NCBI RefSeq assembly: GCF_026735135.1
Contig: NZ_JAPQER010000002.1
Span: 186,001-250,000 of the forward strand
DNA from: Clostridium aestuarii
GTDB taxonomy: Bacteria; Bacillota; Clostridia; Clostridiales; Clostridiaceae
Reading direction: 5' to 3'
DNA length: 64,000 bases
A model generated the notes under the pieces. That model had not been told where the DNA came from, ran no database searches, and saw nothing but the letters and a program-made list of their open reading frames with translations. Both the position numbers and the translations under genes were made by a program. Shown here piece by piece: positions 53,943 to 63,879 of the stretch (position 1 is the stretch's first letter; each line of letters opens with the position of its first letter).

Positions 53943-55049
53943 GTGAAAAATAAACATATTAAAAGAATAACATCTATTATTCTGTTAACCTTAATTTTTA
54001 ACATATTACCTTATAGAGTAAATGCAAAACCCATGTATATAGATGCAAGAAGTGCAATTGCAGTAGACAGCGAATCTAAATGTGTATTATATGAAAAAAA
54101 TTCAGAATTATTAATACCAATAGCTAGTACTACTAAAATTATGACTACTCTAGTAGCTATAAAATATGGGGATTTAAATAAAAAGGTAGAAATATCTAGT
54201 AAATCATCTAATATTCATGGATCTCAGGTTGGATATAAAAAAGGTGAGTTAATAAGTATAAGAGAATTACTATATGGATTAATGTTAAGGTCGGGGAATG
54301 ATGCAGCTATAGCAATAGCAGAGGGTATAAGTGGAAGTGTAGAAGAATTCTTAAAACTTATGAATGAATATGCGCAGGAAATTGGAGCAATTAATACTCA
54401 CTTTGAATCACCACATGGTTTAGACAGTCAGTATCATTATTCAACTGCTTATGATTTAGCATTAATTACTGCAAAAGCTAAGGAAAATAAGTTATTTAAT
54501 CATATCGTAGGAGTTAAAGATGTGGATGCAAAGGAGTATGGTTTTACAAGAAGTTATCATAATATAAATAAAATTCTATATCAAATTCCTGGTGCTAATG
54601 GAGTCAAAACAGGATACACAGGAAATGCAGGTAAATGTCTTGTTACATCAGTAAATATGGGAGGAAGAGATATAGTAATTGTTGTACTTAATTGTAGTAA
54701 AAGATGGGGAGAAACTAGAAAAATATATGAATATGTAAAAGGTAATTATGAATTTAAAAAGGTAATAAAAAAAGGAGAAATAGTAGATTCTCTTGAAATC
54801 GATGAAAATAAAAAGGTGAATTTAATATGTGATGAAGATATTATAATTCCTATAAAAAAAGAACAAAGTTATGAAACAAAGGTAATTAAGCCTGTAAAAA
54901 TTCAAGTTCCCATACAAAAAGGTGAGAATTTAGGTAAGGTGTGTATTTATAAAAATGGAACTATATTATTAAGTAAAAGCTTAAAGAGTAGCGAAAAAAT
55001 TGATGAAAGTAAAAAGTTAAAAATATTATTTAAGAATTTATTTAAATGA
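53943..55049 (+). CDS. dacF: D-alanyl-D-alanine carboxypeptidase, DacF type (second copy)
   Basis: Second exported low-molecular-weight PBP: 368 residues with a signal peptide (about 1-28), SxxK in PIASTTKIMTTLVAI, SxN in RSGNDAAIAIAEG, KTG in ANGVKTGYTGNAG, and a C-terminal domain. Shorter than the first copy and only about 4 kb from it. In Bacillus, dacF and the ytfJ-scpAB region lie near each other, so this copy is the better candidate for the sporulation enzyme DacF. GTG start after GGGTTGGTG. Confidence 0.88.
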   Translation: MKNKHIKRITSIILLTLIFNILPYRVNAKPMYIDARSAIAVDSESKCVLYEKNSELLIPIASTTKIMTTLVAIKYGDLNKKVEISSKSSNIHGSQVGYKKGELISIRELLYGLMLRSGNDAAIAIAEGISGSVEEFLKLMNEYAQEIGAINTHFESPHGLDSQYHYSTAYDLALITAKAKENKLFNHIVGVKDVDAKEYGFTRSYHNINKILYQIPGANGVKTGYTGNAGKCLVTSVNMGGRDIVIVVLNCSKRWGETRKIYEYVKGNYEFKKVIKKGEIVDSLEIDENKKVNLICDEDIIIPIKKEQSYETKVIKPVKIQVPIQKGENLGKVCIYKNGTILLSKSLKSSEKIDESKKLKILFKNLFK

Positions 55050-55091
55050 GAAAATTGGATAATTCTAAAAAATGAAAAATATATAATTATA

Positions 55092-55126
55092 AAAAATAGA
55101 AACATTACGTATATGTTTCTATTTTT
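55092..55126 (+). terminator. Intrinsic terminator after the second dacF
   Basis: Fourteen-base perfect arms (AAAAATAGAAACAT and complement) around TACGTAT. Confidence 0.85.
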
Positions 55127-55303
55127 CTGTTAAAGAAAATTCTGTGTTTTTCAATGCATTTATACGAGGTTTTATCTAATAGTCCAACTATATAATATAA
55201 TAAGTTACTCATCTTATTTTATAATTATTTAGTACATTATAACATATTCCGTTAGTATTTTTGAATATAATTTGTATTGAACTATATATTATGGAGGAGT
55301 AAA

Positions 55304-55507
55304 ATGAGATTAGTTATTAATTATAAGAGTGGAAAAAAAGAAATGCTTAACGAGGAAGACACTAAAAAAGTAATGAAAAGCATAAATTATTTAAAGCTTA
55401 TAAGATTTATTATGAGTTCTAAAAAATTGAAAGGGAAAACGATTAATATTTTAGATAAGAAAATAAATATTGATGAACTAAAGTCTTTAGAAATATTATT
55501 TATGTAA
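55304..55507 (+). CDS. Small basic protein of unknown function
   Basis: A 67-residue lysine-rich protein with no membrane helix and no recognised family: it begins MRLVINYKSGKKEMLNEED and ends KKINIDELKSLEILFM. The strong ribosome binding site (ATGGAGGAG) and a proper terminator downstream argue that it is real. The frame is open for nine codons upstream, overlapping that binding site. It sits alone between dacF and recQ. Confidence 0.65.
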   Translation: MRLVINYKSGKKEMLNEEDTKKVMKSINYLKLIRFIMSSKKLKGKTINILDKKINIDELKSLEILFM

Positions 55508-55534
55508 TTATGAGATATAAAAAACTTATTTTTC

Positions 55535-55576
55535 AAATAAATGCTTAGCTTTAATATAAGCTAGCATTTATTTTTA
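55535..55576 (+). terminator. Terminator after the small basic gene
   Basis: Arms 55535-55551 and 55558-55573 with a one-base bulge, then T residues. Confidence 0.75.
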
Positions 55577-55746
55577 TATACAGCTGATTTATAATAAAAA
55601 CATATAATAGTATAATAAAAATTTTATTTGTGATTATTAAAACTATTATATATAATTCTAATAATTTATAAAAAGCAAATAGATTAAAATTAAATGAATT
55701 GGATAAAGTTATTAGAAGATTGAATATGATTTTTTAGGAGGAAAAA

Positions 55747-57876
55747 ATGAACCAAAGCGCTGAAGAAATACTTAAAAAATATTATGGATATACAGAATTT
55801 AGAGAAGGACAAAAAAATATTATAGATAATATAATGAATGGTAAAGATACCTTTGCTATTATGCCTACTGGTGGTGGTAAGTCAATTTGTTATCAAATAC
55901 CAGCAATAATGCTTCCAGGACTTACGTTAGTGGTTTCACCGTTGATTTCCCTTATGAAGGATCAGGTGGATGCTTTAAATAGCTTAGGAATTTCAGCAGG
56001 AGTTATTAATAGTTCTCAAGGAATAAATGAAGTTAAGGATACAATTTATAAAGCAACACAGGGAGAACTAAAGCTTTTATATGTAGCTCCAGAGAGATTA
56101 GAAGTAGAATCCTTTTGTAGAGTTTTACAGACTCTTAACGTATCTCAAATTGCTGTAGACGAAGCTCACTGTGCATCACAATGGGGTCATGATTTTAGAA
56201 TGAGCTATAGAAACATCAACCCTTTTATAAATCGATTTAATAACAGACCAATAATATCAGCATTTACAGCTACAGCGACATCTAATGTAAGAGAAGATGT
56301 AATTAAATTATTAAACTTAAAGGAACCAGGGGTTTTTATAACTGGATTTGATAGAAAAAATTTATATTTTTCTGTAGTGAAAAATGAAAATAAAAAAGAT
56401 TTTATTTTAAAATATATTGAAGACAATAAAGAAAAGTCAGGTATAATATATGCTGCTACTAGAAAAGAAGTGGAGAATATTTATAAGGGTTTAAAACAAA
56501 AAGGGTACTCTATAGATAAATATCATGCGGGTATGAATGATAATGAAAGAGCACAAAGTCAAGAAAAGTTTTTATATGATGATATAAAAATCATGGTTGC
56601 TACCAATGCATTCGGTATGGGTATAGACAAGTCTAATGTTAGATATGTTATTCATTATAATATGCCTAAAAATATTGAGGCTTATTATCAGGAGGCTGGA
56701 AGAGCGGGAAGAGATGGAGAACCAGGAGAATGTATACTATTATTTGGACCTAGAGCTATTATGCTTCAAAAATTTTTCATAGAGCAAACTGTTTTAACAC
56801 ATGAAAGAAAAATGAGTGAGTATAGAAAACTACAGGCAATGGTTGATTATTGTCATACAACTAGATGTTTAAGAAAATATATATTAGAGTATTTTGGAGA
56901 AAAAAACGTTAAGGATAAATGTGATAATTGTGGAAATTGTAAAAATGAAGGTGAAACTATAGATATAACAGTTGATGCTCAAAAAATATTCTCTTGTATA
57001 TACCGTATAAGAGAAAAATATGGAGTAACTATGATAGCAGAGGTACTCAGAGGTTCTAAAAATAAAAAAATATTAAACTTAAGATTAAATCAATTATCTA
57101 CATATGGAATCATGAAAAATTATACAATAAAAGGAATAAAGGATTTGATTAATGTACTTATTGCTGAAGAATATCTTACTCTTACTGAAGAGGAATTTTC
57201 AGTGGTAAAATTAAAAAATAAGGCTATTGACGTATTAAAGAATAAAGAAAAGGTTATGCAAAAAGTATATAAGAGAAAAGAAAAAGTTCAAGAGGATAAT
57301 TCATTATTTGAAATGCTTAGAGAAATTAGAAAGAAAATTGCTCAAAGAGAAGCTGTACCACCATATATAGTATTTGCAGACAGTTCATTAAAAGAAATGA
57401 GTGAATATGTACCGTTAATTAAGGAAGAAATGTTAAATGTAAAAGGGGTAGGAGAAAAGAAATTTGAAAGATATGGTGAAGAGTTCTTAGAAGTTATTAT
57501 AGAATATAATAACGAACATAATTTAAGAAAACAAGAAATGATCAATAATGAAGAAGATTCTAAAGATAAAAAAATTCCAAGTCATGTGAAGACTTTATCA
57601 ATGGTTAAAGAAGGAAAAAAACTAGAAGAAATTTCACAGATTAGAGGAGCAAAATTAGATACAGTTAAGGATCATATAATTAAATGCGGTCTTGAAGGAT
57701 ATGAAATAGATTGGAATTTACTAATTCCACAGCAGCATGAAGAATTGATTTTAGAAAAGATTAAAGAAGTGGGATGTGAAAAATTGAAACCACTTAAAGA
57801 TCTTTTACCAGAGGATATAGAGTATATCACTATTAAAGCTGTGATATGTAAGCATAAAATTAAAGATGTTTCATAA
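55747..57876 (+). CDS. recQ: ATP-dependent DNA helicase RecQ
   Basis: 3'-5' superfamily 2 helicase that processes recombination intermediates. The 709 residues contain Walker A MPTGGGKSICYQIP (about residue 38), Walker B AVDEAHCASQWGHDFR (about 138), motif VI QEAGRAGRDGEPGE, a zinc site CRKYIL...CDNCGNC, the RQC winged helix, an HRDC domain (about 515-595) and a C-terminal helix-turn-helix extension (about 620-709). Longer than the minimal E. coli RecQ mainly through that extension. AGGAGG lies before the ATG. Confidence 0.95.
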   Translation: MNQSAEEILKKYYGYTEFREGQKNIIDNIMNGKDTFAIMPTGGGKSICYQIPAIMLPGLTLVVSPLISLMKDQVDALNSLGISAGVINSSQGINEVKDTIYKATQGELKLLYVAPERLEVESFCRVLQTLNVSQIAVDEAHCASQWGHDFRMSYRNINPFINRFNNRPIISAFTATATSNVREDVIKLLNLKEPGVFITGFDRKNLYFSVVKNENKKDFILKYIEDNKEKSGIIYAATRKEVENIYKGLKQKGYSIDKYHAGMNDNERAQSQEKFLYDDIKIMVATNAFGMGIDKSNVRYVIHYNMPKNIEAYYQEAGRAGRDGEPGECILLFGPRAIMLQKFFIEQTVLTHERKMSEYRKLQAMVDYCHTTRCLRKYILEYFGEKNVKDKCDNCGNCKNEGETIDITVDAQKIFSCIYRIREKYGVTMIAEVLRGSKNKKILNLRLNQLSTYGIMKNYTIKGIKDLINVLIAEEYLTLTEEEFSVVKLKNKAIDVLKNKEKVMQKVYKRKEKVQEDNSLFEMLREIRKKIAQREAVPPYIVFADSSLKEMSEYVPLIKEEMLNVKGVGEKKFERYGEEFLEVIIEYNNEHNLRKQEMINNEEDSKDKKIPSHVKTLSMVKEGKKLEEISQIRGAKLDTVKDHIIKCGLEGYEIDWNLLIPQQHEELILEKIKEVGCEKLKPLKDLLPEDIEYITIKAVICKHKIKDVS

Positions 57877-57913
57877 AACAAAGAATGCTGGAATTCAGCA
57901 TTCTTTGTTTTAT
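57875..57913 (+). terminator. Intrinsic terminator at the recQ stop
   Basis: Sixteen-base perfect arms (57875-57890, 57896-57911) around GAATT, starting in the recQ stop codon. The spacer to the next gene (57914-58197) holds one smORF; nothing else was recognised in it. Confidence 0.88.
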
Positions 57914-58047
57914 TTCAATTAAATTTATAATTTATTATTTAGCACAATCTTTATAAAGTATTAAATTAATGCTTTATATTTGTCTCATTTTTTATTAGAA
58001 TGGCATATACCATTATTAGATAGATTTATCGGAGGAGGGTTGCTACG

Positions 58048-58116
58048 ATGCTATTAGTACTAAAATATGTTTTAGTAATGGGGTTAGTTGTTGGAGCAAT
58101 ATATATAGGCAAATAA
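58048..58116 (+). CDS. 22-residue single-helix membrane smORF
   Basis: ATG 58048 to TAA 58116 encodes MLLVLKYVLVMGLVVGAIYIGK, almost entirely hydrophobic with a lysine at each end. A strong purine-rich ribosome binding site (GGAGGAGGG at 58031-58039) precedes it with 8 bases. It lies between recQ and another membrane gene. Short hydrophobic peptides of this kind (for example SpoVM, CmpA, toxin peptides) are known, but none is recognised here. The binding site is the main support. Confidence 0.5.
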   Translation: MLLVLKYVLVMGLVVGAIYIGK

Positions 58117-58197
58117 GTAGTAGTATGTGGTGGTAATAGTGTTTTTACAGAATTATATATTTAATACATGTGCTTGGTTTAGAAATGGAGGAACGTT

Positions 58198-58614
58198 ATG
58201 GGAGAATTAATAATACAATATGTTTTAATAGTATTCCTTGTTGTGGGACTAGCCTATTTTGTATATTTACTTAAAGATAAAGGAATAAAAATAACTGAAG
58301 ATTATTTCGGTATAGCATACACAATGCTAGGATTTTTAGAAAATAATGAAGCAACAACGGAAAATCAAAAAAAAATACTTAGGACTATTTCAGAGATTGT
58401 TAATTATGTAGAGGTAAATTATACAAATCAAGAAAATAGTATGAAAGAAGAAAAGGCTTTAGTTCTAGCAAGAGAAGCTATGGATTCTTTGAATTTAAAA
58501 AATAAGATTGAAGAACATGACTTAAGACGTCTTATAAGGTTATGCTCAGGGTTTATGCCTTCAACAAATAAAATTTTTAGAAGTGAAAAATTAAAATATG
58601 AAAAAGAGAATTAA
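58198..58614 (+). CDS. Membrane-anchored helical protein, holin-like architecture
   Basis: A 138-residue protein with one N-terminal transmembrane helix (about 5-25) and a hydrophilic helical domain (about 50-130; YVEVNYTNQENSMKEEKALVLARE core NYTNQENSMKEEKALVLA). The layout resembles LLH-family phage holins, but there is no phage gene nearby and no family is proved. AATGGAGGAACG precedes the ATG. May be paired with the smORF upstream. Confidence 0.65.
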   Translation: MGELIIQYVLIVFLVVGLAYFVYLLKDKGIKITEDYFGIAYTMLGFLENNEATTENQKKILRTISEIVNYVEVNYTNQENSMKEEKALVLAREAMDSLNLKNKIEEHDLRRLIRLCSGFMPSTNKIFRSEKLKYEKEN

Positions 58615-58663
58615 ATGTTGAAAAAGTAATAAACTAAAGAGTGAATAAAAATATAGTATAAAT

Positions 58664-58698
58664 AAAAACAGGCATGAGTTTTGCTCATGGCTGTTTTT
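58664..58698 (+). terminator. Terminator before parE
   Basis: Fifteen-base arms with one G-G mismatch (AAAAACAG...CTGTTTTT ends) around TTTTG, with T residues at the end of the right arm. Confidence 0.7.
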
Positions 58699-58781
58699 AT
58701 AAAATAGGAAAAATATAATACGATAATTATCCATATTATAGTAAATGGATAGTATATTACCGAAAAATATGTAAAATCAAC

Positions 58782-58810
58782 TTGTAATGAATTAGAAAAA
58801 TGGTTAAAAT
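58782..58810 (+). promoter_or_regulatory. Promoter for parE
   Basis: TTGTAA at 58782-58787, 17-base spacer, TAAAAT at 58805-58810, 100 bases before parE. Confidence 0.5.
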
Positions 58811-58910
58811 AGAATATGGTTTTATATATGAGAACATTAGTTTCTATATTTTAAAATGATTTTTAAATATACTTAGAGTGAATAGAAGATTTAAAATATG
58901 GAGGAATAAT

Positions 58911-60872
58911 ATGAATTTAAATAATAAAGAAATAGTTTCCTATGATGTTACTGATTTGACATCTTTAGAAAAATTAGAACCAGTTAGAGTAAGACCTGGT
59001 ATGTATATTGGTTCCACAGGTACTAAGGGACTTCATCATTGCATATGGGAAATGTTGGATAATGCCATAGATGAATTGACTAATGGTTATGGAAATAAAG
59101 TCGAAGTAATTTTAAATAAAGATAAAAGTGTTACAATAGCAGATAATGGAAGAGGTATACCTACAGGAATACACCCTATAAAAAAGAAATCTGGAGTAGA
59201 GATGGTATTTACAGAATTGCATACTGGAGGTAAATTTAATAATAAAAATTATAAAACTTCTGGTGGGCTTCATGGAGTTGGAGCTGCAGTTGTAAATGCT
59301 TTATCTGAATGGCTTGAAGTTGAAGTTAAACAAAAGGGAAATATATACAAACAGCGTTTTGAGTATGCCATGGATAATGAATTAAATAAAAAGATGCCTG
59401 GAACGCCAGTAACTTCTCTTGAAATTATAGGAAATACGAATACAAAGGAAACTGGTAGTAAAATAACCTTTAAACCTTCTACAGAGATTTTTAGTACAAC
59501 AGATTTTAAATTTGACATAATAGATCAAAGATTACAAGAGTTAGCCTTTCAAAATAAAGGTATAACATTAGTGTTAAGAGATAATAGAAAAGAAGAAATT
59601 ATAGAAAAAGAGTATCATTCTCAAAGAGGACTTTTAGATTTTATAGAGTACTTGAATGAAAGTAAAACACCTATTCATAAAGAACCAATACTTTTTCAAG
59701 GAGAAAAAGAAATCAATGGTATGAGAGTATATGGAGAGGTTTGTGTGCAATTTACAGATTCCACTACAGAAAATATAGCAAGTTATGTAAATAATATTCC
59801 AACAACAGAATCAGGAACTCATGAAACTGGTTTTAAAACAGGAATGACTAGAGCTTTTAAAGAATGGTCTAAAAAGTTAAACATAGTTAAAGAAAAAGAT
59901 AAAGGCTTTGAAGGTGATGACTTAAGAGAAGGTATGACTGCTATATTAAAAGTTAAAATAAGCAATCCTATTTTTGAAGGGCAAACTAAAACTAAACTTG
60001 GAAATAATGAAGCATACACATTTATGAATGAACTTGCTTATACAAAATTAGGAGCTTGGATAGAAGATAACAAGGATATTTCTGGAAATATTATGAATAA
60101 TGCAGTATCTGCAGCTTCACGAAGAGAAAAAATAAAAAAGATAAATGAAGCAGAAAAGAAGAAGATAGGAAGAGGTACTGCACCGCTTGCAGGAAAAATA
60201 TCTGTTTGCACTTTAAAAAAACCTGAAGTTCGTGAATTTATTGTAGTTGAAGGTGATTCAGCTGGAGGTAGTGCAAAACAGGCAAGAGACAGACGGTTTC
60301 AAACGATAATGCCTTCTAAAGGTAAAATAATGAATACGGAAAAACAAAAGGTTGAAAATGTATTAGCTAGTGAAGAACTTAAACTTTTTAATACTGCAAT
60401 AGGTACAGGAGTTTTGGATAACTATAGTGAAGATGATTTAAAATATAATAAAATAATTATATTAAGTGATGCAGACGTTGATGGCTATCATATAAGAACT
60501 TTATGGATGACATATATATACAGATATATGAAATCGTTGATTACAAATGGGCATTTATATATAGCGTTACCTCCTCTATATAAGGTTTATAAGAATACTA
60601 AAAATGGAGAAGTGAAGAATTATGCATATAGTGATGATGAATTAAAAAATATAAAAAAAGAAATCGGAAAAGGATCTATGATTCAAAGATATAAGGGACT
60701 TGGAGAAATGAATCCTGATCAACTTTGGGAAACTACCTTAAACCCAGAAACAAGAACTCTCCAACAAGTTACTATTGAAGATGCTGCGAAAGCTGAAAAA
60801 ATGGTATCTCTTTTAATGGGCGATGTGGTAGAACCAAGAAGAAAGTATATGTACAAGTATGCAGAGTTTTAA
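58911..60872 (+). CDS. parE: Type IIA topoisomerase subunit B (ParE/GyrB-like)
   Basis: ATPase subunit of a DNA topoisomerase IV- or gyrase-like enzyme. From ATG 58911 it has 653 residues with the GHKL ATPase motifs MLDNAIDELTNG, ADNGRGIPTG and GGLHGVGAAVVNALS, the transducer domain, and the TOPRIM motifs EGDSAGGSAKQARDR and DADVDGYHIRT, ending in PRRKYMYKYAEF. ATGGAGGAATA gives the start. Paired with a large A subunit, away from any dnaA-gyrBA context, so topoisomerase IV is favoured over gyrase. Confidence 0.9.
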   Translation: MNLNNKEIVSYDVTDLTSLEKLEPVRVRPGMYIGSTGTKGLHHCIWEMLDNAIDELTNGYGNKVEVILNKDKSVTIADNGRGIPTGIHPIKKKSGVEMVFTELHTGGKFNNKNYKTSGGLHGVGAAVVNALSEWLEVEVKQKGNIYKQRFEYAMDNELNKKMPGTPVTSLEIIGNTNTKETGSKITFKPSTEIFSTTDFKFDIIDQRLQELAFQNKGITLVLRDNRKEEIIEKEYHSQRGLLDFIEYLNESKTPIHKEPILFQGEKEINGMRVYGEVCVQFTDSTTENIASYVNNIPTTESGTHETGFKTGMTRAFKEWSKKLNIVKEKDKGFEGDDLREGMTAILKVKISNPIFEGQTKTKLGNNEAYTFMNELAYTKLGAWIEDNKDISGNIMNNAVSAASRREKIKKINEAEKKKIGRGTAPLAGKISVCTLKKPEVREFIVVEGDSAGGSAKQARDRRFQTIMPSKGKIMNTEKQKVENVLASEELKLFNTAIGTGVLDNYSEDDLKYNKIIILSDADVDGYHIRTLWMTYIYRYMKSLITNGHLYIALPPLYKVYKNTKNGEVKNYAYSDDELKNIKKEIGKGSMIQRYKGLGEMNPDQLWETTLNPETRTLQQVTIEDAAKAEKMVSLLMGDVVEPRRKYMYKYAEF

Positions 60873-60954
60873 TTAGTTTAGAATTTAAAGTTTATAATTT
60901 TATATAGATTGGGAAAATTATTTGAATTTTAAACTATGAGAAAGGAATTGAACA

Positions 60955-63873
60955 ATGGTTAAGAAAATAGATATTCCAAGAGATAATAATATAATAAAAG
61001 TTTCTCTTTCAGAGGTTATGCCTGAGAACTATCTTCCGTATGCTGTGGAAGTTGCAAAAGAAAGAGCATTACCAGATGTTCGAGATGGTTTAAAACCTGT
61101 ACATAGAAGAATTTTATATGGTGCTTATAAATTAAAAGCTATGCCAGATAAACCATATTATAAATCAGCAAGAATAGTTGGAGATATTTTAGGTAAATAT
61201 CATCCTCATGGGGATACTTCTGTGTATGATGCTATGGTAATACTAGCACAAGATTTTTCAACAAGAATGACACTTATAGATGGTCATGGAAACTGGGGAA
61301 GTGTAGATGGAGATAATGCAGCAGCTATGCGTTATACTGAGGCTAGGCTTACTAATGTTGCTTTAGAAATGTTAAAAGATATTGATAAAGATGTAGTTGA
61401 AATGGTAAACAATTACTCTGATACGGAGCTTGAACCCAAAGTACTTCCATCCAAATTCCCTAATTTATTAGTAAATGGAACCTTTGGTATAGCAGTAGGA
61501 CTTGCTACAAATATACCACCTCATAATATGAGTGAAGTTATAGATGGAGTTATTGCTTATATAGATAATAATGAAATAACTACTAAAGAACTTATGGATT
61601 ATATAAAAGGACCTGATCTTCCTACTGGAGGAATAATAATTGGTGAAAATGCACTTCTTTCTGCTTATGAAAAAGGTGAAGGTAAAGTTACATTAAGAGC
61701 TAAAACAAGTATTGAAAAATTGGAGGATGGTAGATATGGAATAGTAATAACTGAATTCCCTTATAGAAGAAATAAATCAAAAATCCTTCAATCAATTTCT
61801 GAAATGACAGCTGATAAAAAGCATGCTAAAGCTTTAGAATCTATAACTGATATTAGAGATGAATCTGATAGAAATGGAATAAGATCAGTTATAGAATTTA
61901 AAAAATCAGTAGAAAAAGATATTGTTGAAAAGGTATTAAAATACTTGTTTAAAAAGACGGATTTGCAATGCAATGTAAATTTTAATATGGTAGCGATTGC
62001 AAATGGTAGACCAGAAATTATGGGTCTTAAGACGATAATAGTTCATTATACAAATCACCAAAAGGATGTAATAACTAGAAGAACTAAAAAAGAACTTGAA
62101 ATAGCAAAAAAAAGATTTCATATAGTAGAAGGGTTTATCAAGGCTATAGATATAATGGATAAAATAATTTCTACAATTAGAGCTTCAAAATCAAAAAAAG
62201 ATTCAGAGAAAAATATTATTAATAAATATGGTTTTTCAGAAGCACAGGCACAAGCTATTGTTGAACTTATGTTATATAGGTTAAGTGGTCTTGAAATTAA
62301 AACGTTTGAAAGAGAATATATGAAATTAGAGAAAGAAATTAAATCTCTTGAAAAAATACTTTCTAGTGAAAAAGAACTATTTAAGGTTATTAAAAAACAA
62401 TTCAACGAAATAAAACAAAAATACGGAGATAAAAGAAGAACTAGAATCATACATGATGATGAGAAGGCTAAGATAGATTTAGATGAAATTATTTTAGAAG
62501 AAGATATAGTGATAACAATTTCAAATGAAGGCTATATAAAGCGATTATCTGATAAGTCATATAAAAGGTCAAATACTAATGTTGACGATATAGAATATAG
62601 AGAAGGCGATTTGAATAGATATTTAATAAATGCAAATACAAAAGATACTCTTATGATATTTACTGATTTAGGCAATGCGTACCAGATTAAATGTGCATTA
62701 TTACCTGAAATGAAATGGAAAGAAAAAGGAGAAAAGCTAGATAATATAATAAGGGCTTTAGATTTAGATAAGGAAAGAATTGTAGAAGCTTATGTATTAG
62801 ACAAATTTTCTAAAGATAGAACGTTTGTTTTCTTTACAAATAAAGGGATAATAAAGAAAACATCTTTGGACAAATTTGAGACAAATTACTCTAAATTGGT
62901 AGCTTTAAAAATAAAAACTAATGAAAAACTTATAGATGTTCAGTTAGTTGACAATAGAATATTAAAGAAATATATAAAGGTTAAAACAAAAAATGGATTG
63001 GAATTTACTGTGGATAAACCTAGTCTTGAAACTACAGACAGAAATATATTAGGAAAACAATTGTTTAACCTTTCAAATTCAGATGAAGTTATTAATATTA
63101 AATATACAGATGAATTTAAACTAAAAAAGTTTGTTGTGAATATTAATGGAAAAGGATTAATAAAGGTAACTAATAAAAAAGTTTGTAAAAATTTTTATGG
63201 ATGTCATACTAACTCATTGAGTAAAATTATGATTTTTAGTGATATTGGTAATGTGTTTAAAATTCCTGCGTATATGTTAGAAAATGTTCAAGAAAAGGGA
63301 ATTAGTCTAAGTGATTTAATTAATGATTTTAATGAACAAGAGGAAAAGGTTATAAAGGTTTTGTCTATTATAGATTTTAGTGAAAATAATAGTGTGTATT
63401 TTTTTAGTAAAAATGGTTATGTAAAAAGAACATTAATGAGCGAATTTGATGGAGATTATACTTTTGTTAAGGGATATAAAATTAAAAACGAAAAGGATAG
63501 ATTGATAAATATTAAGTTAAGTAATGACAAAGATAATAATGATATAGTACTTATAACTAAGAGAGCAATGGGTATAAAATTTGATAAAATGAGTATAAAT
63601 ACTATGGGTAAAACTGCATCAGGGGTTACAGGAATAAGTTTTAAGGACAATGACAATGATGAGGTTATTTATGCGGAATTTATAGCAAATAGTAAAGTTA
63701 ATAATGAAGAACTAGCTGTTGATGCTGAAAATACAAAATGCTTAAAGATGATTTCTAAAAATAATATAGAACAGGTAGTAGAAATAGGAAATATGAAAGT
63801 TCAAAATAGGGCAGGAAGAGGAAAAAAATTAATTCTTTTAGAACTAGATGATTATGTAGATAAAATAAAATAA
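60955..63873 (+). CDS. parC: Type IIA topoisomerase subunit A (ParC/GyrA-like), long form
   Basis: DNA-cleaving subunit. The 972 residues begin with LPYAVEVAKERALPDVRDGLKPVHRRIL (core LPDVRDGLKPVHRRILYG), include the catalytic-tyrosine region AAAMRYTEARLT (Tyr near residue 124), a tower/coiled-coil gate (about 355-500), and a long beta-pinwheel C-terminal domain of six repeated units (about 505-970). No GyrA-box QRRGGKG is seen, arguing for decatenase ParC. It is longer than usual ParC (about 750-850). AGAAAGGAATTG precedes the ATG. Confidence 0.88.
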   Translation: MVKKIDIPRDNNIIKVSLSEVMPENYLPYAVEVAKERALPDVRDGLKPVHRRILYGAYKLKAMPDKPYYKSARIVGDILGKYHPHGDTSVYDAMVILAQDFSTRMTLIDGHGNWGSVDGDNAAAMRYTEARLTNVALEMLKDIDKDVVEMVNNYSDTELEPKVLPSKFPNLLVNGTFGIAVGLATNIPPHNMSEVIDGVIAYIDNNEITTKELMDYIKGPDLPTGGIIIGENALLSAYEKGEGKVTLRAKTSIEKLEDGRYGIVITEFPYRRNKSKILQSISEMTADKKHAKALESITDIRDESDRNGIRSVIEFKKSVEKDIVEKVLKYLFKKTDLQCNVNFNMVAIANGRPEIMGLKTIIVHYTNHQKDVITRRTKKELEIAKKRFHIVEGFIKAIDIMDKIISTIRASKSKKDSEKNIINKYGFSEAQAQAIVELMLYRLSGLEIKTFEREYMKLEKEIKSLEKILSSEKELFKVIKKQFNEIKQKYGDKRRTRIIHDDEKAKIDLDEIILEEDIVITISNEGYIKRLSDKSYKRSNTNVDDIEYREGDLNRYLINANTKDTLMIFTDLGNAYQIKCALLPEMKWKEKGEKLDNIIRALDLDKERIVEAYVLDKFSKDRTFVFFTNKGIIKKTSLDKFETNYSKLVALKIKTNEKLIDVQLVDNRILKKYIKVKTKNGLEFTVDKPSLETTDRNILGKQLFNLSNSDEVINIKYTDEFKLKKFVVNINGKGLIKVTNKKVCKNFYGCHTNSLSKIMIFSDIGNVFKIPAYMLENVQEKGISLSDLINDFNEQEEKVIKVLSIIDFSENNSVYFFSKNGYVKRTLMSEFDGDYTFVKGYKIKNEKDRLINIKLSNDKDNNDIVLITKRAMGIKFDKMSINTMGKTASGVTGISFKDNDNDEVIYAEFIANSKVNNEELAVDAENTKCLKMISKNNIEQVVEIGNMKVQNRAGRGKKLILLELDDYVDKIK

Positions 63874-63879
63874 TATAAT

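Noticed and set aside
58198..58614. Evidence of a prophage from the holin-like gene
   Set aside because: No lysin, tail, portal or integrase genes nearby; xerD at 47.9 kb is the housekeeping recombinase.
62118..62450. 110-residue minus-strand ORF in parC
   Set aside because: Overlaps the conserved gate region of parC; serine/leucine-rich composition is typical of a shadow.
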